Part shown: positions 29,304 to 38,220 of the stretch, one piece after another
How positions within the stretch are numbered: position 1 is the first letter of the stretch
Layout: each line of letters starts with the position of its first letter
Source of the DNA: Methylotenera sp.
GTDB lineage: Bacteria > Pseudomonadota > Gammaproteobacteria > Burkholderiales > Methylophilaceae
Direction: 5' to 3'
Assembly (NCBI GenBank): GCA_013141075.1
Contig: JABFRQ010000001.1
Span: 478,554 to 542,553, forward strand
Length of the DNA: 64,000 nucleotides
Translations under genes and position numbers: made by a program
The notes under the pieces: generated by a model
The model's database searches: none
Seen by the model: the letters and a program-made list of their open reading frames with translations, nothing else
What the model was told of the DNA's origin: nothing

Positions 29304-30194
29304 CTAAATTTGCGGATATTTTTGGGTTAAATTTGTTAGACGCTCTCTAATTTCCGTAGGCATCTCAAAAGCATCTTTGTAATAATCCCGCGTTTTATTA
29401 AATTTTTCAGTAATAAGTTTATCGTGCATACTGCCCATTAAGCCATTGATAGTGCTTATGTATTGCGAAATACTGGTGTGATAGTCTGATGGGTAAAGTG
29501 TTTTTAAATTATCATACAGTGCCACTTGCCTACTAATCACTATGCGTACTTTGTGAAACTCTTCACTTGTTACAACCTCTTTAGCAAGGTGATGGCGAAT
29601 AAAATCAATTTCGCTCAATATGTATTTGCGATAACTTTCTGGGGTGCTTGGCTTAAAATCATCCATTTCTTTCTCAATAAAGTGGTAAAAAACGGGGCTT
29701 AAGCATAAGCGCACAATGGCTGCTAAGCCAATTATGGTATATTTTTGATTATTTTTAAAGGCATCTTGCAAGCCACCCATAATAGCAGTCATCACGTGAA
29801 ATCTCTTAGGGTAACGATGGCGTTCGTCACAAGCCACATAAGCAAAGCGCAGATGTTTTATCTTAGCGCGTATATTATGGTAGGTTAGCTTATCTTCTTC
29901 GCTAAATGGGCGATTCCACATGAGTTTGGCGATATGCTTATTTAACTCAGCCCTGTCAACGCCCTGCTTCCACATTTGGCGGCAAATTCGATAGCATTGT
30001 TTCAGCTCATCTTGCGTGTAATTCAAATGAATTTTATCGGGTAGCGTTGCATTGGGATAAATATCATCATGCACCAGCACAGCGGCAAACAGCGTGTCGC
30101 ATTGTTCTTTAGTAAACAATGGCTCATCTAGTACGTTCTTGGTGGTATTGAGGTGAGTGTTCATGTAATGCTTAATCCTAATTTTTATATGCAA
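29304..30194 (-). CDS. Hypothetical protein, no recognised family
   Basis: 296-aa ORF, likely start at internal MNTHLNTTKNVLDEPLF. Confidence 0.55.
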   Translation of the reverse strand: MHIKIRIKHYMNTHLNTTKNVLDEPLFTKEQCDTLFAAVLVHDDIYPNATLPDKIHLNYTQDELKQCYRICRQMWKQGVDRAELNKHIAKLMWNRPFSEEDKLTYHNIRAKIKHLRFAYVACDERHRYPKRFHVMTAIMGGLQDAFKNNQKYTIIGLAAIVRLCLSPVFYHFIEKEMDDFKPSTPESYRKYILSEIDFIRHHLAKEVVTSEEFHKVRIVISRQVALYDNLKTLYPSDYHTSISQYISTINGLMGSMHDKLITEKFNKTRDYYKDAFEMPTEIRERLTNLTQKYPQI

Positions 30195-30425
30195 TACATT
30201 AACGCTATTGCCTTAGGTGAAGAGTTTTTATACTTGATGCAGGTGCAATTAAATCACTCTTAATATATGTTTTATACTATATATTTTAGTCTGATAATTT
30301 GGTTTTGCATTGTATGGGTTAAGGAGACTTAGTGTCAACGCTTGTTGCCTCGCGTTAAATACACTGCGTGTTATAATTTGCACACATTATAACAACGCAA
30401 ATACCAACAATCCTAGGTTTGCTTT

Positions 30426-31154
30426 ATGACGCAACAAACTTTGAATAAACTTGCACCACTCATCGCTATTATCGGTTGTGATGGTTCGGGTAAATCTACA
30501 GTGAGCGAAGAAGTTTTAACCTTTGCTAGGCGCTTTGGCGCTGCCGAGGCTGCGCATTTAGGTAAGCAAGCTGGCAATATTGGGCGCGCAATTGCACAGT
30601 TGCCATTGATAGGTGGCCTGTTAGACCGCATTATTGTAAAAAAAACCGACAAAACACGTGCTCAAAGAGATAAAACATCCCCAGGTATTTTTACTGCACT
30701 GATTATTTATGCGTTTTCTCTTAAGCGTATGCATCGCTTTAAGCGTATGCTCGCGCTTAGGCGGCATGGTTCTATTGTTGTAACTGACCGTTTTCCTCAA
30801 CTAGAATTACCTGGTGCTTATGATAGCGTTGAACTATCAACAACCGCCGACAATGGCCTCATCGTTGGTTGGTTGGCCCGTTGTGAGTTGAGGCTTTATG
30901 AATGGATGACAAGCTATAAGCCTGATTTAGTGATTCGCCTCAATGTTGATTTAGACACCGCCTGCGCGCGCAAGCCAGACCATCGCCGAGAATTACTACG
31001 TGATAAAATAGCCGCCACGCCTTTGCTAAAATTCAACGGTGCGCCAATTGTTGAAATTGATAGTACGCAGCCGCTGGCAGTTGTAATTGCAGAAGCAAAA
31101 GCCGCAGTAGCGCACACTTTAACAAAGCGTGGCTACGCGCCAACTAATATTTAA
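30426..31154 (+). CDS. Thymidylate-kinase-like P-loop kinase, paralogue 3
   Basis: 242 aa, IIGCDGSGKSTVSEEVL, VVTDRFPQLELPGAYD, RLNVDLDTACARKPDHRRELLRDKI. Confidence 0.78.
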   Translation: MTQQTLNKLAPLIAIIGCDGSGKSTVSEEVLTFARRFGAAEAAHLGKQAGNIGRAIAQLPLIGGLLDRIIVKKTDKTRAQRDKTSPGIFTALIIYAFSLKRMHRFKRMLALRRHGSIVVTDRFPQLELPGAYDSVELSTTADNGLIVGWLARCELRLYEWMTSYKPDLVIRLNVDLDTACARKPDHRRELLRDKIAATPLLKFNGAPIVEIDSTQPLAVVIAEAKAAVAHTLTKRGYAPTNI

Positions 31155-31840
31155 AGCAAAGCTTTAGGCCAATAGCGTTTAGCTAGCACAAGCCATAAAC
31201 CAGCCCAAGCTGCCGCAATAACCCAACCTGCCAGCACGTCGCTTGGCCAGTGTACACCAAGCGCAACACGTGAAATGCCAGTTGCCAGCGATGCTACAAT
31301 TGCAAGTGCATATAAATTCCAGCGTAGTATTTTGCAGCTTGCTTGGCGTTGTGGCAATAACGGCACTAGCACCAACGCAATGGTTAGGTAAAAAAGCGTG
31401 CTATTAAGCGCATGACCGCTAGGAAAGCTCATTGAGCTGAAGTGATCAAAATGTGTAACTAATTGTGGTCTTGGTCGCGCCACCCAATATTTTAGCGCAG
31501 TAGATAATGCAATTCCGCTGATTAGCACGCCAGCAATAAACAATGCATTGTGCCAACGGCGCAGTAGCAATAAGCCGAATATGGTAAAAACAGCCACAAC
31601 GATACGTGGAATTGTGTCACCCAGCAAAGTTAAAGCCAGCCAAAATGTGAGTGCCCACTCTGGCCCAGCTAGGCGCCCAGTATCATCACTAGCACGAAAC
31701 CATAGAAGTATAGCCGCATCAAACCTCGCAGGGCCAGAATGGCTCAGCACATAGCCGCATGCGCTGGTGGCTGCCAACAGTATGAATAAAAGTAACGGCA
31801 CTAGCCAAGCGCGTGGCGCGTACAAGCTACGCATTTTCAC
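31151..31840 (-). CDS. PAP2-family phosphatase (membrane)
   Basis: 229 aa, KYWVARPRPQ, SFPSGHALNST, RVALGVHWPSDVLAGW. Confidence 0.88.
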   Translation of the reverse strand: MKMRSLYAPRAWLVPLLLFILLAATSACGYVLSHSGPARFDAAILLWFRASDDTGRLAGPEWALTFWLALTLLGDTIPRIVVAVFTIFGLLLLRRWHNALFIAGVLISGIALSTALKYWVARPRPQLVTHFDHFSSMSFPSGHALNSTLFYLTIALVLVPLLPQRQASCKILRWNLYALAIVASLATGISRVALGVHWPSDVLAGWVIAAAWAGLWLVLAKRYWPKALL

Positions 31841-31936
31841 AAAATATCATGGTATAAAACTTTCAAATACGTAAGATTTATAGCTAATTCTTTGAATAAT
31901 ATCAGAGTTGCTTGCCAACTCAAAAAACCATCAATC

Positions 31937-32003
31937 ACCGTCATTGCAAGCATAGCGTGGCAATCTAACATTATTAGATTGCCACGCTATGCTCGCAATG
32001 ACC
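31937..32003. repeat. Dispersed palindromic repeat copy 3
   Basis: ccgtcattgcaagcatagcgtggcaatctaa-cattat-tagattgccacgctatgctcgcaatgaccg; same family as 27367-27431. Confidence 0.92.
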
Positions 32004-32167
32004 GCGACATTATTTTTTGAAACAGCTATAAATTTCAGCGCTTAATGGGAAATTAACTGCCAGTGTAAAAAATTAACTTAAGCATTTAGAAGAGTAGTAG
32101 TATTTCATAATGACTTGTAGCGACACAAGCAATGTTAAACGCGTCTTTAATTATTATGGAGTGAGCC

Positions 32168-32710
32168 ATGAAATCTCAATTTAAAATAACGGTGCTTTTA
32201 CTAGCTTTGAGTGTTAATCCTGCCGCGAATGCCGCTAGTGACAAAACATGGGCTGACATCAGCGATGTGGGCGTTTATACATTAGTGGGCTCTGCGCTAA
32301 TACTACCTGCGGTACGTGACGACTGGACAGGTGTTCGCCAAGCGGTTTATAGCATGGGCGCTGCCGAAGGTGTGTCACTTCTCGGCAAGGCGGTTGTGCA
32401 TGAGCGGCGCCCAGATAATAGCGATAACAACAGTTTTCCTTCAGGGCATTCTGCTGTTGCATTTGCTTCAGCAACGACGATTTATCGCCGCTACGGCTGG
32501 GAGATTGGTTTACCTGCGTATGCATTAGCCACTTTAACGGCTTCTGCCCGTGTGGCTGCTAACAAACATCACTGGTATGACGCAGTGGCTGGCGCTGCCA
32601 TTGGTGGCGCCAGCGGCTGGTACTTTACCGATGCGTTTGATAATAAGGTGCAATTTGTGCCTTGGGCAGACAGTAAAGGTGTTGGCTTTGAAGCCTCTAT
32701 GGCTTGGTAA
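32168..32710 (+). CDS. PAP2-family phosphatase, exported
   Basis: 180 aa with signal peptide, KAVVHERRPDNSDNNSFPSGHSAVAF, ANKHHWYDAVAGAAIG. Confidence 0.88.
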   Translation: MKSQFKITVLLLALSVNPAANAASDKTWADISDVGVYTLVGSALILPAVRDDWTGVRQAVYSMGAAEGVSLLGKAVVHERRPDNSDNNSFPSGHSAVAFASATTIYRRYGWEIGLPAYALATLTASARVAANKHHWYDAVAGAAIGGASGWYFTDAFDNKVQFVPWADSKGVGFEASMAW

Positions 32711-32759
32711 TGTTTTTAGTTTTCTCTGTAAGGGCGACTTCGGTTGCTCTTATTTTTGT

Positions 32760-33518
32760 TTATAAAAACGAGCGTATATAAAACTTAATATAAGTTTTTA
32801 TCCAACCTAAACTAAGCCGCTTTTGACCATGTATTATTTGTGCTCTCCTCCATTCACTTAACAATACCAACGCGTTTTCTTTGTTGCTACTAATCCCACC
32901 TACACGCATTCCCGCTACAATAATTTCTGGTATAAAAATCGCATCTCCTGTTTTTAATTCACGCAACAATAGTTCGTAATCGCCTGTAATACGAAATGTC
33001 TCATCAAAGTTACCATGCAAATCAAACAGGCTACGTCTGTGCATGACGCCTTGATTTGGAATTGTCATTTTATACTTGAAGCTTTTTTTTGCCTTTTGCC
33101 AAGGCTTACCTTTTACGCACAAACTTTTTCCTTCAGGTGTTAGCAACATAATTTGACCATAGACCACATGAATGTCTTGCGGAATCAGCACCAACTGATT
33201 AGCTAGTTGTTCGAGTACGTTTATATTCCACAAAAAATCATCCGCCCCTAAAAAATATATCCACTCACCGCTTGCTTGAGCCAACCCTTTGTTCCAAGCG
33301 TTGTAAATACCATTATCAGGCTCTGAAACCCAGTAACTAATTTTTTTATTGTTAGTTATAAGCAAATCGGTAGTACCATCTTTTGAGCCCCCATCAATGA
33401 TAATGAGCTCAATATTGGTATATGTTTGCTGAGAGACGCTGTCTATGCATTGCTGTAAAGTTTCAGCACCGTTAAATACAGCAACAATAATTGTGATGAG
33501 AGGTGGTTGATTTACCAT
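32760..33518 (-). CDS. Glycosyltransferase family 2
   Basis: 252 aa, PLITIIVAVFNGAETLQQCIDSVSQQTYTNIELIIIDGGSKDGT. Confidence 0.9.
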   Translation of the reverse strand: MVNQPPLITIIVAVFNGAETLQQCIDSVSQQTYTNIELIIIDGGSKDGTTDLLITNNKKISYWVSEPDNGIYNAWNKGLAQASGEWIYFLGADDFLWNINVLEQLANQLVLIPQDIHVVYGQIMLLTPEGKSLCVKGKPWQKAKKSFKYKMTIPNQGVMHRRSLFDLHGNFDETFRITGDYELLLRELKTGDAIFIPEIIVAGMRVGGISSNKENALVLLSEWRRAQIIHGQKRLSLGWIKTYIKFYIRSFL

Positions 33519-33708
33519 AGTGTTATGGAGAGCTTTTAGAGTGTTAATAATTTATTTTGATTAAGCCACATCTACATTAAGCACGCCAACACCTAGCAAG
33601 TTTCCTATGGCGTGACCTTACTCTTGATTAGTAGCTAGCCGTACTATTGTACGGCATTTTTCAACTGTGCAACAAGCCAGTGTAATAGTATAGCTGGGTA
33701 GAGTTTAC

Positions 33709-35088
33709 TTAATATGGAGCGGGTATGACTTTGGCTTGCATTGCAGTTAGAGCTTTATCGTCCCAGCCCCCACCCAAGGCTTTAATCAAGGCAACGCTTG
33801 CCACCAAGCGACGGCTTAAAATTGTAAGCGCGGCACGTTCGTTATCTAGCGCGGCGGCTTGCATAATAATTAAAGCTTGGTAGCTAGTGATGCCAACGCC
33901 ATATTGGTTTTTTGCAATCACAATAGCTTGTCGGCCAGCTTTCACTGCTTCATCTTGTGCGCTAGCGGCTTCTTCTAAAATTTTCTGTGTGGCAAGGCTA
34001 TCTTCTACCTCACGAAAACCATTAAGTACTGTTTGGCGATAATCAGCCACAGTTTCTTCATAAGCCGCTACAGCTTTGCTACGTACGGCTTTGGGTGTTT
34101 CTTTTGGGTACAAGGGCGCTGCCATTTGCGCGCCGCCTACAATACCTTTACGAATAGTCACCCCTGCAAATAAGCCGAGTGTAGGGTAAGCCGCAGCCTC
34201 TGCCACACCAATTTGCGCGCTGGCCGCTGCCATTCTGCGCTCGGCAGCGGCAATATCAGGGCGACGTTGCAGCAACTCTGCGGGCAATGCTGGTGGTACA
34301 TCGGGCACTTGTGCGCTTACGGGTGTAACTACAAAAGTAAAATCAGCGGGTGCTTTGCCTATCAACACTGCAATTGCGTGTTCAAGTTGCGCCCTAGCGA
34401 CGCGTGCGTTATGCGCTTGTGCTTGGGCAACGCTAAGTTGAGTCTGTGCCTGCATCACGCTACCGCGGTCTGCAACACCCACAGCATATTGGTTACGCGT
34501 AATTTTTAGTGATTGCTCATATGAAACAGCAGTATCTTGCAACAAGCGAATCTCAGCATCTTGCACGCGTAACAAAAAGTAGTTTTGTGCTAGTTGCGCT
34601 TGCAACGATAATTTCAACGCCGCACGGTCAGCCACACTGGCTTGGGCAGCCGCGCCGCTAGACTCAATATTGCGCCGTATACGCCCCCATAAATCGATTT
34701 CCCAGTTTGCAACTATGCCTAAGTCATTTTTCCCACCAGCGACTATCGTTGGGCCGTTTGCTGCATTAGCAGCATCAGTCAGCGCTTGCGCCTGCCTTAC
34801 GCGCGCATCAACTGCTTGCAGAGAGTAATTTTGAATTTCAACTTGCGCAATGAGTTTGTCTAATTCACTATCATCATAAAGTGCCCACCAGTTCTCGCCG
34901 ATAGCTTTAGTAGGCGTTTTAGCATTTTTTAACGCTGTTGCTTCTTTGTAAGTTGCAGGTACATCCATGCTCGGCCGCTCATAATTTGGACCAACCACTT
35001 TGCAAGCCGTGATGAGTATTGTTAGGCATGCAAGCGTTAGCACGCGCAGCGTTTGGCGATTAAAATTGGCTGTAATGTTGGCTGTCAT
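33709..35088 (-). CDS. RND efflux outer-membrane lipoprotein (NodT/OprM-like)
   Basis: 459 aa, lipobox-like LTACKVVGPNYERP, OEP repeats. Confidence 0.92.
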   Translation of the reverse strand: MTANITANFNRQTLRVLTLACLTILITACKVVGPNYERPSMDVPATYKEATALKNAKTPTKAIGENWWALYDDSELDKLIAQVEIQNYSLQAVDARVRQAQALTDAANAANGPTIVAGGKNDLGIVANWEIDLWGRIRRNIESSGAAAQASVADRAALKLSLQAQLAQNYFLLRVQDAEIRLLQDTAVSYEQSLKITRNQYAVGVADRGSVMQAQTQLSVAQAQAHNARVARAQLEHAIAVLIGKAPADFTFVVTPVSAQVPDVPPALPAELLQRRPDIAAAERRMAAASAQIGVAEAAAYPTLGLFAGVTIRKGIVGGAQMAAPLYPKETPKAVRSKAVAAYEETVADYRQTVLNGFREVEDSLATQKILEEAASAQDEAVKAGRQAIVIAKNQYGVGITSYQALIIMQAAALDNERAALTILSRRLVASVALIKALGGGWDDKALTAMQAKVIPAPY

Positions 35089-38000
35089 AATGTTGTGTCC
35101 ACCGCAACGGGCATTAGCTGCGCGGCATGGTTAGTGGGCTGGTGCTTACGCAAACTATGTATCTTCGTACTGAATCGGTCAAGATAAAGATAAACAACTG
35201 GCGTGGTGTAAAGCGTTAACAATTGGCTCAATATGAGCCCGCCGCCAATGGCAATGCCAAGCGGCTGACGCATTTCGGCGCCGTCTCCGCTACCTAAGGC
35301 TAGCGGAATTGCCGCAAGTAGCGCGGCTAGCGAGGTCATTAAAATAGGTCGAAAACGCAAAAGGCAAGCTTGGAATATCGCCTCTGCAGGCGTTGCACCT
35401 TCGTTGCGCTGCTTATCTAGCGCAACATCTATCATCATAATGGCATTTTTCATCACGATGCCTATCAACATAAAAATGCCTATCATGGCAATTACGCTAA
35501 AATCTGTGCGGAACAACATCAACGCGAGCAACGCCCCCACTCCAGCTGAAGGCAGCGTTGAGAGTATGGTAATCGGATGCACCAAGCTTTCATAAAGCAC
35601 TCCCAGCACAATATACAAGGTTAAAAAAGCGGCAAGAATGAGTATAGGTTGGTTTGCCAGCATTTCTTTAAACGCCTTAGCAGAACCTTGAAAACTGCCA
35701 CGCACCGAGCTTGGCACAGATATTTTATACAAAGCACTATCTATCGCCTTTGTTGCTTGTGAGAGCGATACACCTTTAGCTAAATTAAATGAGATGGTTG
35801 TAGCGGCAAGCTGAGAATGGTGGTTAACCTGAAGTGAGGTTTCAGTTTGGCTTTGGCGTGCCAGCATTGATAGTGGCACTTGATGCCCATCGGCGTTGCT
35901 TATTTGCAGCTGGTCTAGCGTATCAGAAGACTGCGCATACTCGGGCGCAACCCCCATCACCACTTGGTATTGGTTCAAAGGCTGGTAGATGGTTGAGACT
36001 AAACGCTGGGTAAACGCATTACTAAGCATAGTGTCTATTTGTTTCGCATTAACACCTAAACGCGCTGCGGCATCGCGATCAATAGTGAGCGTGGTCTGCA
36101 AGCCTTTATCTTGCACATCGGAATCTACATCGAGTAGCTCAGGCAGCTGCGCCATTGCTTGCCGAATGCGAGGTTCCCACGTGCGTAGCATGTCGAGTTC
36201 ATCCGCCTGAATTGTGTATTCGTAAGAAGAACGACTTTGGCGACCGCCAATGCGAATATCTTGCACGGGTGTCAGGCCTAAGGTAGCACCAGGCTCATTA
36301 GCAAGCGTATCGCGCAAGCGTGTGACCACTTTATCGGCAGTTTCTTTTCTTTCTTGCAAAGGCTTTAGCGTAACAAACAGCGATGCAGTGTTGCGTTGCG
36401 CGCCTCCTGTGTAGCCAACTGCGCTTTCAACAGCAGGGTCCGCGCGTATGATATTGACAAAATCAGTTAACTTTTTTTGCATTAACTGAAAAGACACACT
36501 TTGATCGCCCTGAATGCGCCCAGTCAGCTGGCCAGTATCTTGCGGTGGGAAAAAACCTTTAGGGATAATGACATAGAGGTAAGCATTTAGGCATACAGTA
36601 GCCAGCAGAATAAGCATTGTGAGTGGCGCATGCGCTAGCGCCCACTTTAGGCTACGCTCATAGCCGCGCAATATTGCAGTAAAGCCGCGTTCGCTCCATT
36701 GATAAAGCGCACCATGTTGATGATTAGGCACAGGTGTTTTGAGCAGCTGTGCGCACATCATCGGCGCAGTGGTGAGCGCAACCACTAGTGAAATTAAAAT
36801 GGCCACCGACAAGGTCACCACAAATTCACGTACAAAAAGGCCAACATAGCCGCTCATCAATAACATAGGAATAAACACGGCAATGAGTACTAGCGTCATC
36901 GTGAGTACCGTTGAGCCGACTTCTTTCGCACCTATCAAGGCAGCTTGTAAGGGTGCAACGCCTTTTTCAATATGGCGTGAAACATTTTCAACCACCACAA
37001 TGGCATCATCCACCACAAAACCAACCGCAATAGTGAGCGCCATTAACGATAAGTTATTCAGGCTGTAATCGAGCAAATACATCACAGCAAAAGTACCAAT
37101 GAGAGATACAGGCACTGCGACACTTGGAATAAGCGCCGCGCGGCCATTCCGCAAAAATAACATGACCACCAAAATGACCAGTACCACCGCAATAATCAGC
37201 GTATCACCAGCATCACGCATAGAAGCACGCACGGTGCTGGTACGCTCCATTACAACGGCAAGGTCTACCGCCGCAGGAATCGAGGCATTTAAAGCAGGTA
37301 AAATTTTATTAACACGGTTAACTGTATCAAGAATATTAGCATCGGATTCACGCCTGATAATCACCAATACTGAAGGCTTGCCATTAGATGAACCTGCGGT
37401 GCGTATATCTTGCACCGCATCAGTAACATTGGCGACATCGGCAAGCTGCACTGCGGCACCACTGCTGTACTTAACAAATACGGGCATATATTCCGCAGCA
37501 CTACGCGCTTGACCGTTAGATGAAATCTGCCAGTGCTCTCCACCATTATCTAGTGCGCCTTTGGGTCTATTTGAGTTAGAGGCAGCAACTGCCTTACGCA
37601 CTTCTTCAAAACCAATGCCGTACTGGTTTAAAGTTTGCGGGTTAAGGTCAACCCGCACCGCTGGTAGCGAGCCGCCGCCGATTTCAACCTCACCCACACC
37701 AGTGAGCTGCGATAGCTTTTGGGCAATAACCGTAGAAGCTGCATCGTACATTTGCCCTTGCGTCATGGTGTCTGAAGTTAGGCTCAGAATCATAACTGGC
37801 GCGTCTGACGGGTTTACTTTTCGATAAGATGGGCTGCTGTGCATTTCTGGTGGAAGCGTGCTGCGCGCGGCGTTGAGTGCTGCTTGCACATCGCGTGCTG
37901 CGCCGTTGATGTCGCGGTTCAAGTCAAACTGCAACACAATTCGCGTTGCGCCTAATGCGCTACTTGAGGTCATCTCAGTAATGCCCGCAATGCGCCCAAG

Positions 38001-38210
38001 TGAATGTTCTAGTGGGGTAGTCACGGCCGCTGCTATGGTTTCTGGGCTCGCTCCTGGTAAAGATGCCGATACTTTAATGGTGGGAATATCCACACGCGGC
38101 ATCGGTGAAATTGATAGTAGACGCAAAGCCGCCAACCCCGCCAATACTAGGCCTATGGTCAGTAGCGTGGTGGCAACAGGTCGGCGAATAAAAGGTGCGC
38201 TGAAGTTCAT
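35085..38210 (-). CDS. mdtC: RND multidrug transporter, MdtC-like
   Basis: 1041 aa HAE1 RND; tandem with a second RND gene. Confidence 0.85.
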   Translation of the reverse strand: MNFSAPFIRRPVATTLLTIGLVLAGLAALRLLSISPMPRVDIPTIKVSASLPGASPETIAAAVTTPLEHSLGRIAGITEMTSSSALGATRIVLQFDLNRDINGAARDVQAALNAARSTLPPEMHSSPSYRKVNPSDAPVMILSLTSDTMTQGQMYDAASTVIAQKLSQLTGVGEVEIGGGSLPAVRVDLNPQTLNQYGIGFEEVRKAVAASNSNRPKGALDNGGEHWQISSNGQARSAAEYMPVFVKYSSGAAVQLADVANVTDAVQDIRTAGSSNGKPSVLVIIRRESDANILDTVNRVNKILPALNASIPAAVDLAVVMERTSTVRASMRDAGDTLIIAVVLVILVVMLFLRNGRAALIPSVAVPVSLIGTFAVMYLLDYSLNNLSLMALTIAVGFVVDDAIVVVENVSRHIEKGVAPLQAALIGAKEVGSTVLTMTLVLIAVFIPMLLMSGYVGLFVREFVVTLSVAILISLVVALTTAPMMCAQLLKTPVPNHQHGALYQWSERGFTAILRGYERSLKWALAHAPLTMLILLATVCLNAYLYVIIPKGFFPPQDTGQLTGRIQGDQSVSFQLMQKKLTDFVNIIRADPAVESAVGYTGGAQRNTASLFVTLKPLQERKETADKVVTRLRDTLANEPGATLGLTPVQDIRIGGRQSRSSYEYTIQADELDMLRTWEPRIRQAMAQLPELLDVDSDVQDKGLQTTLTIDRDAAARLGVNAKQIDTMLSNAFTQRLVSTIYQPLNQYQVVMGVAPEYAQSSDTLDQLQISNADGHQVPLSMLARQSQTETSLQVNHHSQLAATTISFNLAKGVSLSQATKAIDSALYKISVPSSVRGSFQGSAKAFKEMLANQPILILAAFLTLYIVLGVLYESLVHPITILSTLPSAGVGALLALMLFRTDFSVIAMIGIFMLIGIVMKNAIMMIDVALDKQRNEGATPAEAIFQACLLRFRPILMTSLAALLAAIPLALGSGDGAEMRQPLGIAIGGGLILSQLLTLYTTPVVYLYLDRFSTKIHSLRKHQPTNHAAQLMPVAVDTTL

Positions 38211-38220
38211 ACGCAGTAAT

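Noticed and set aside
26533-31154. Calling the three P-loop paralogues tmk
   Set aside because: Only the general thymidylate-kinase-like fold is supported; three paralogues in a lipid/glycan locus argue against housekeeping Tmk.
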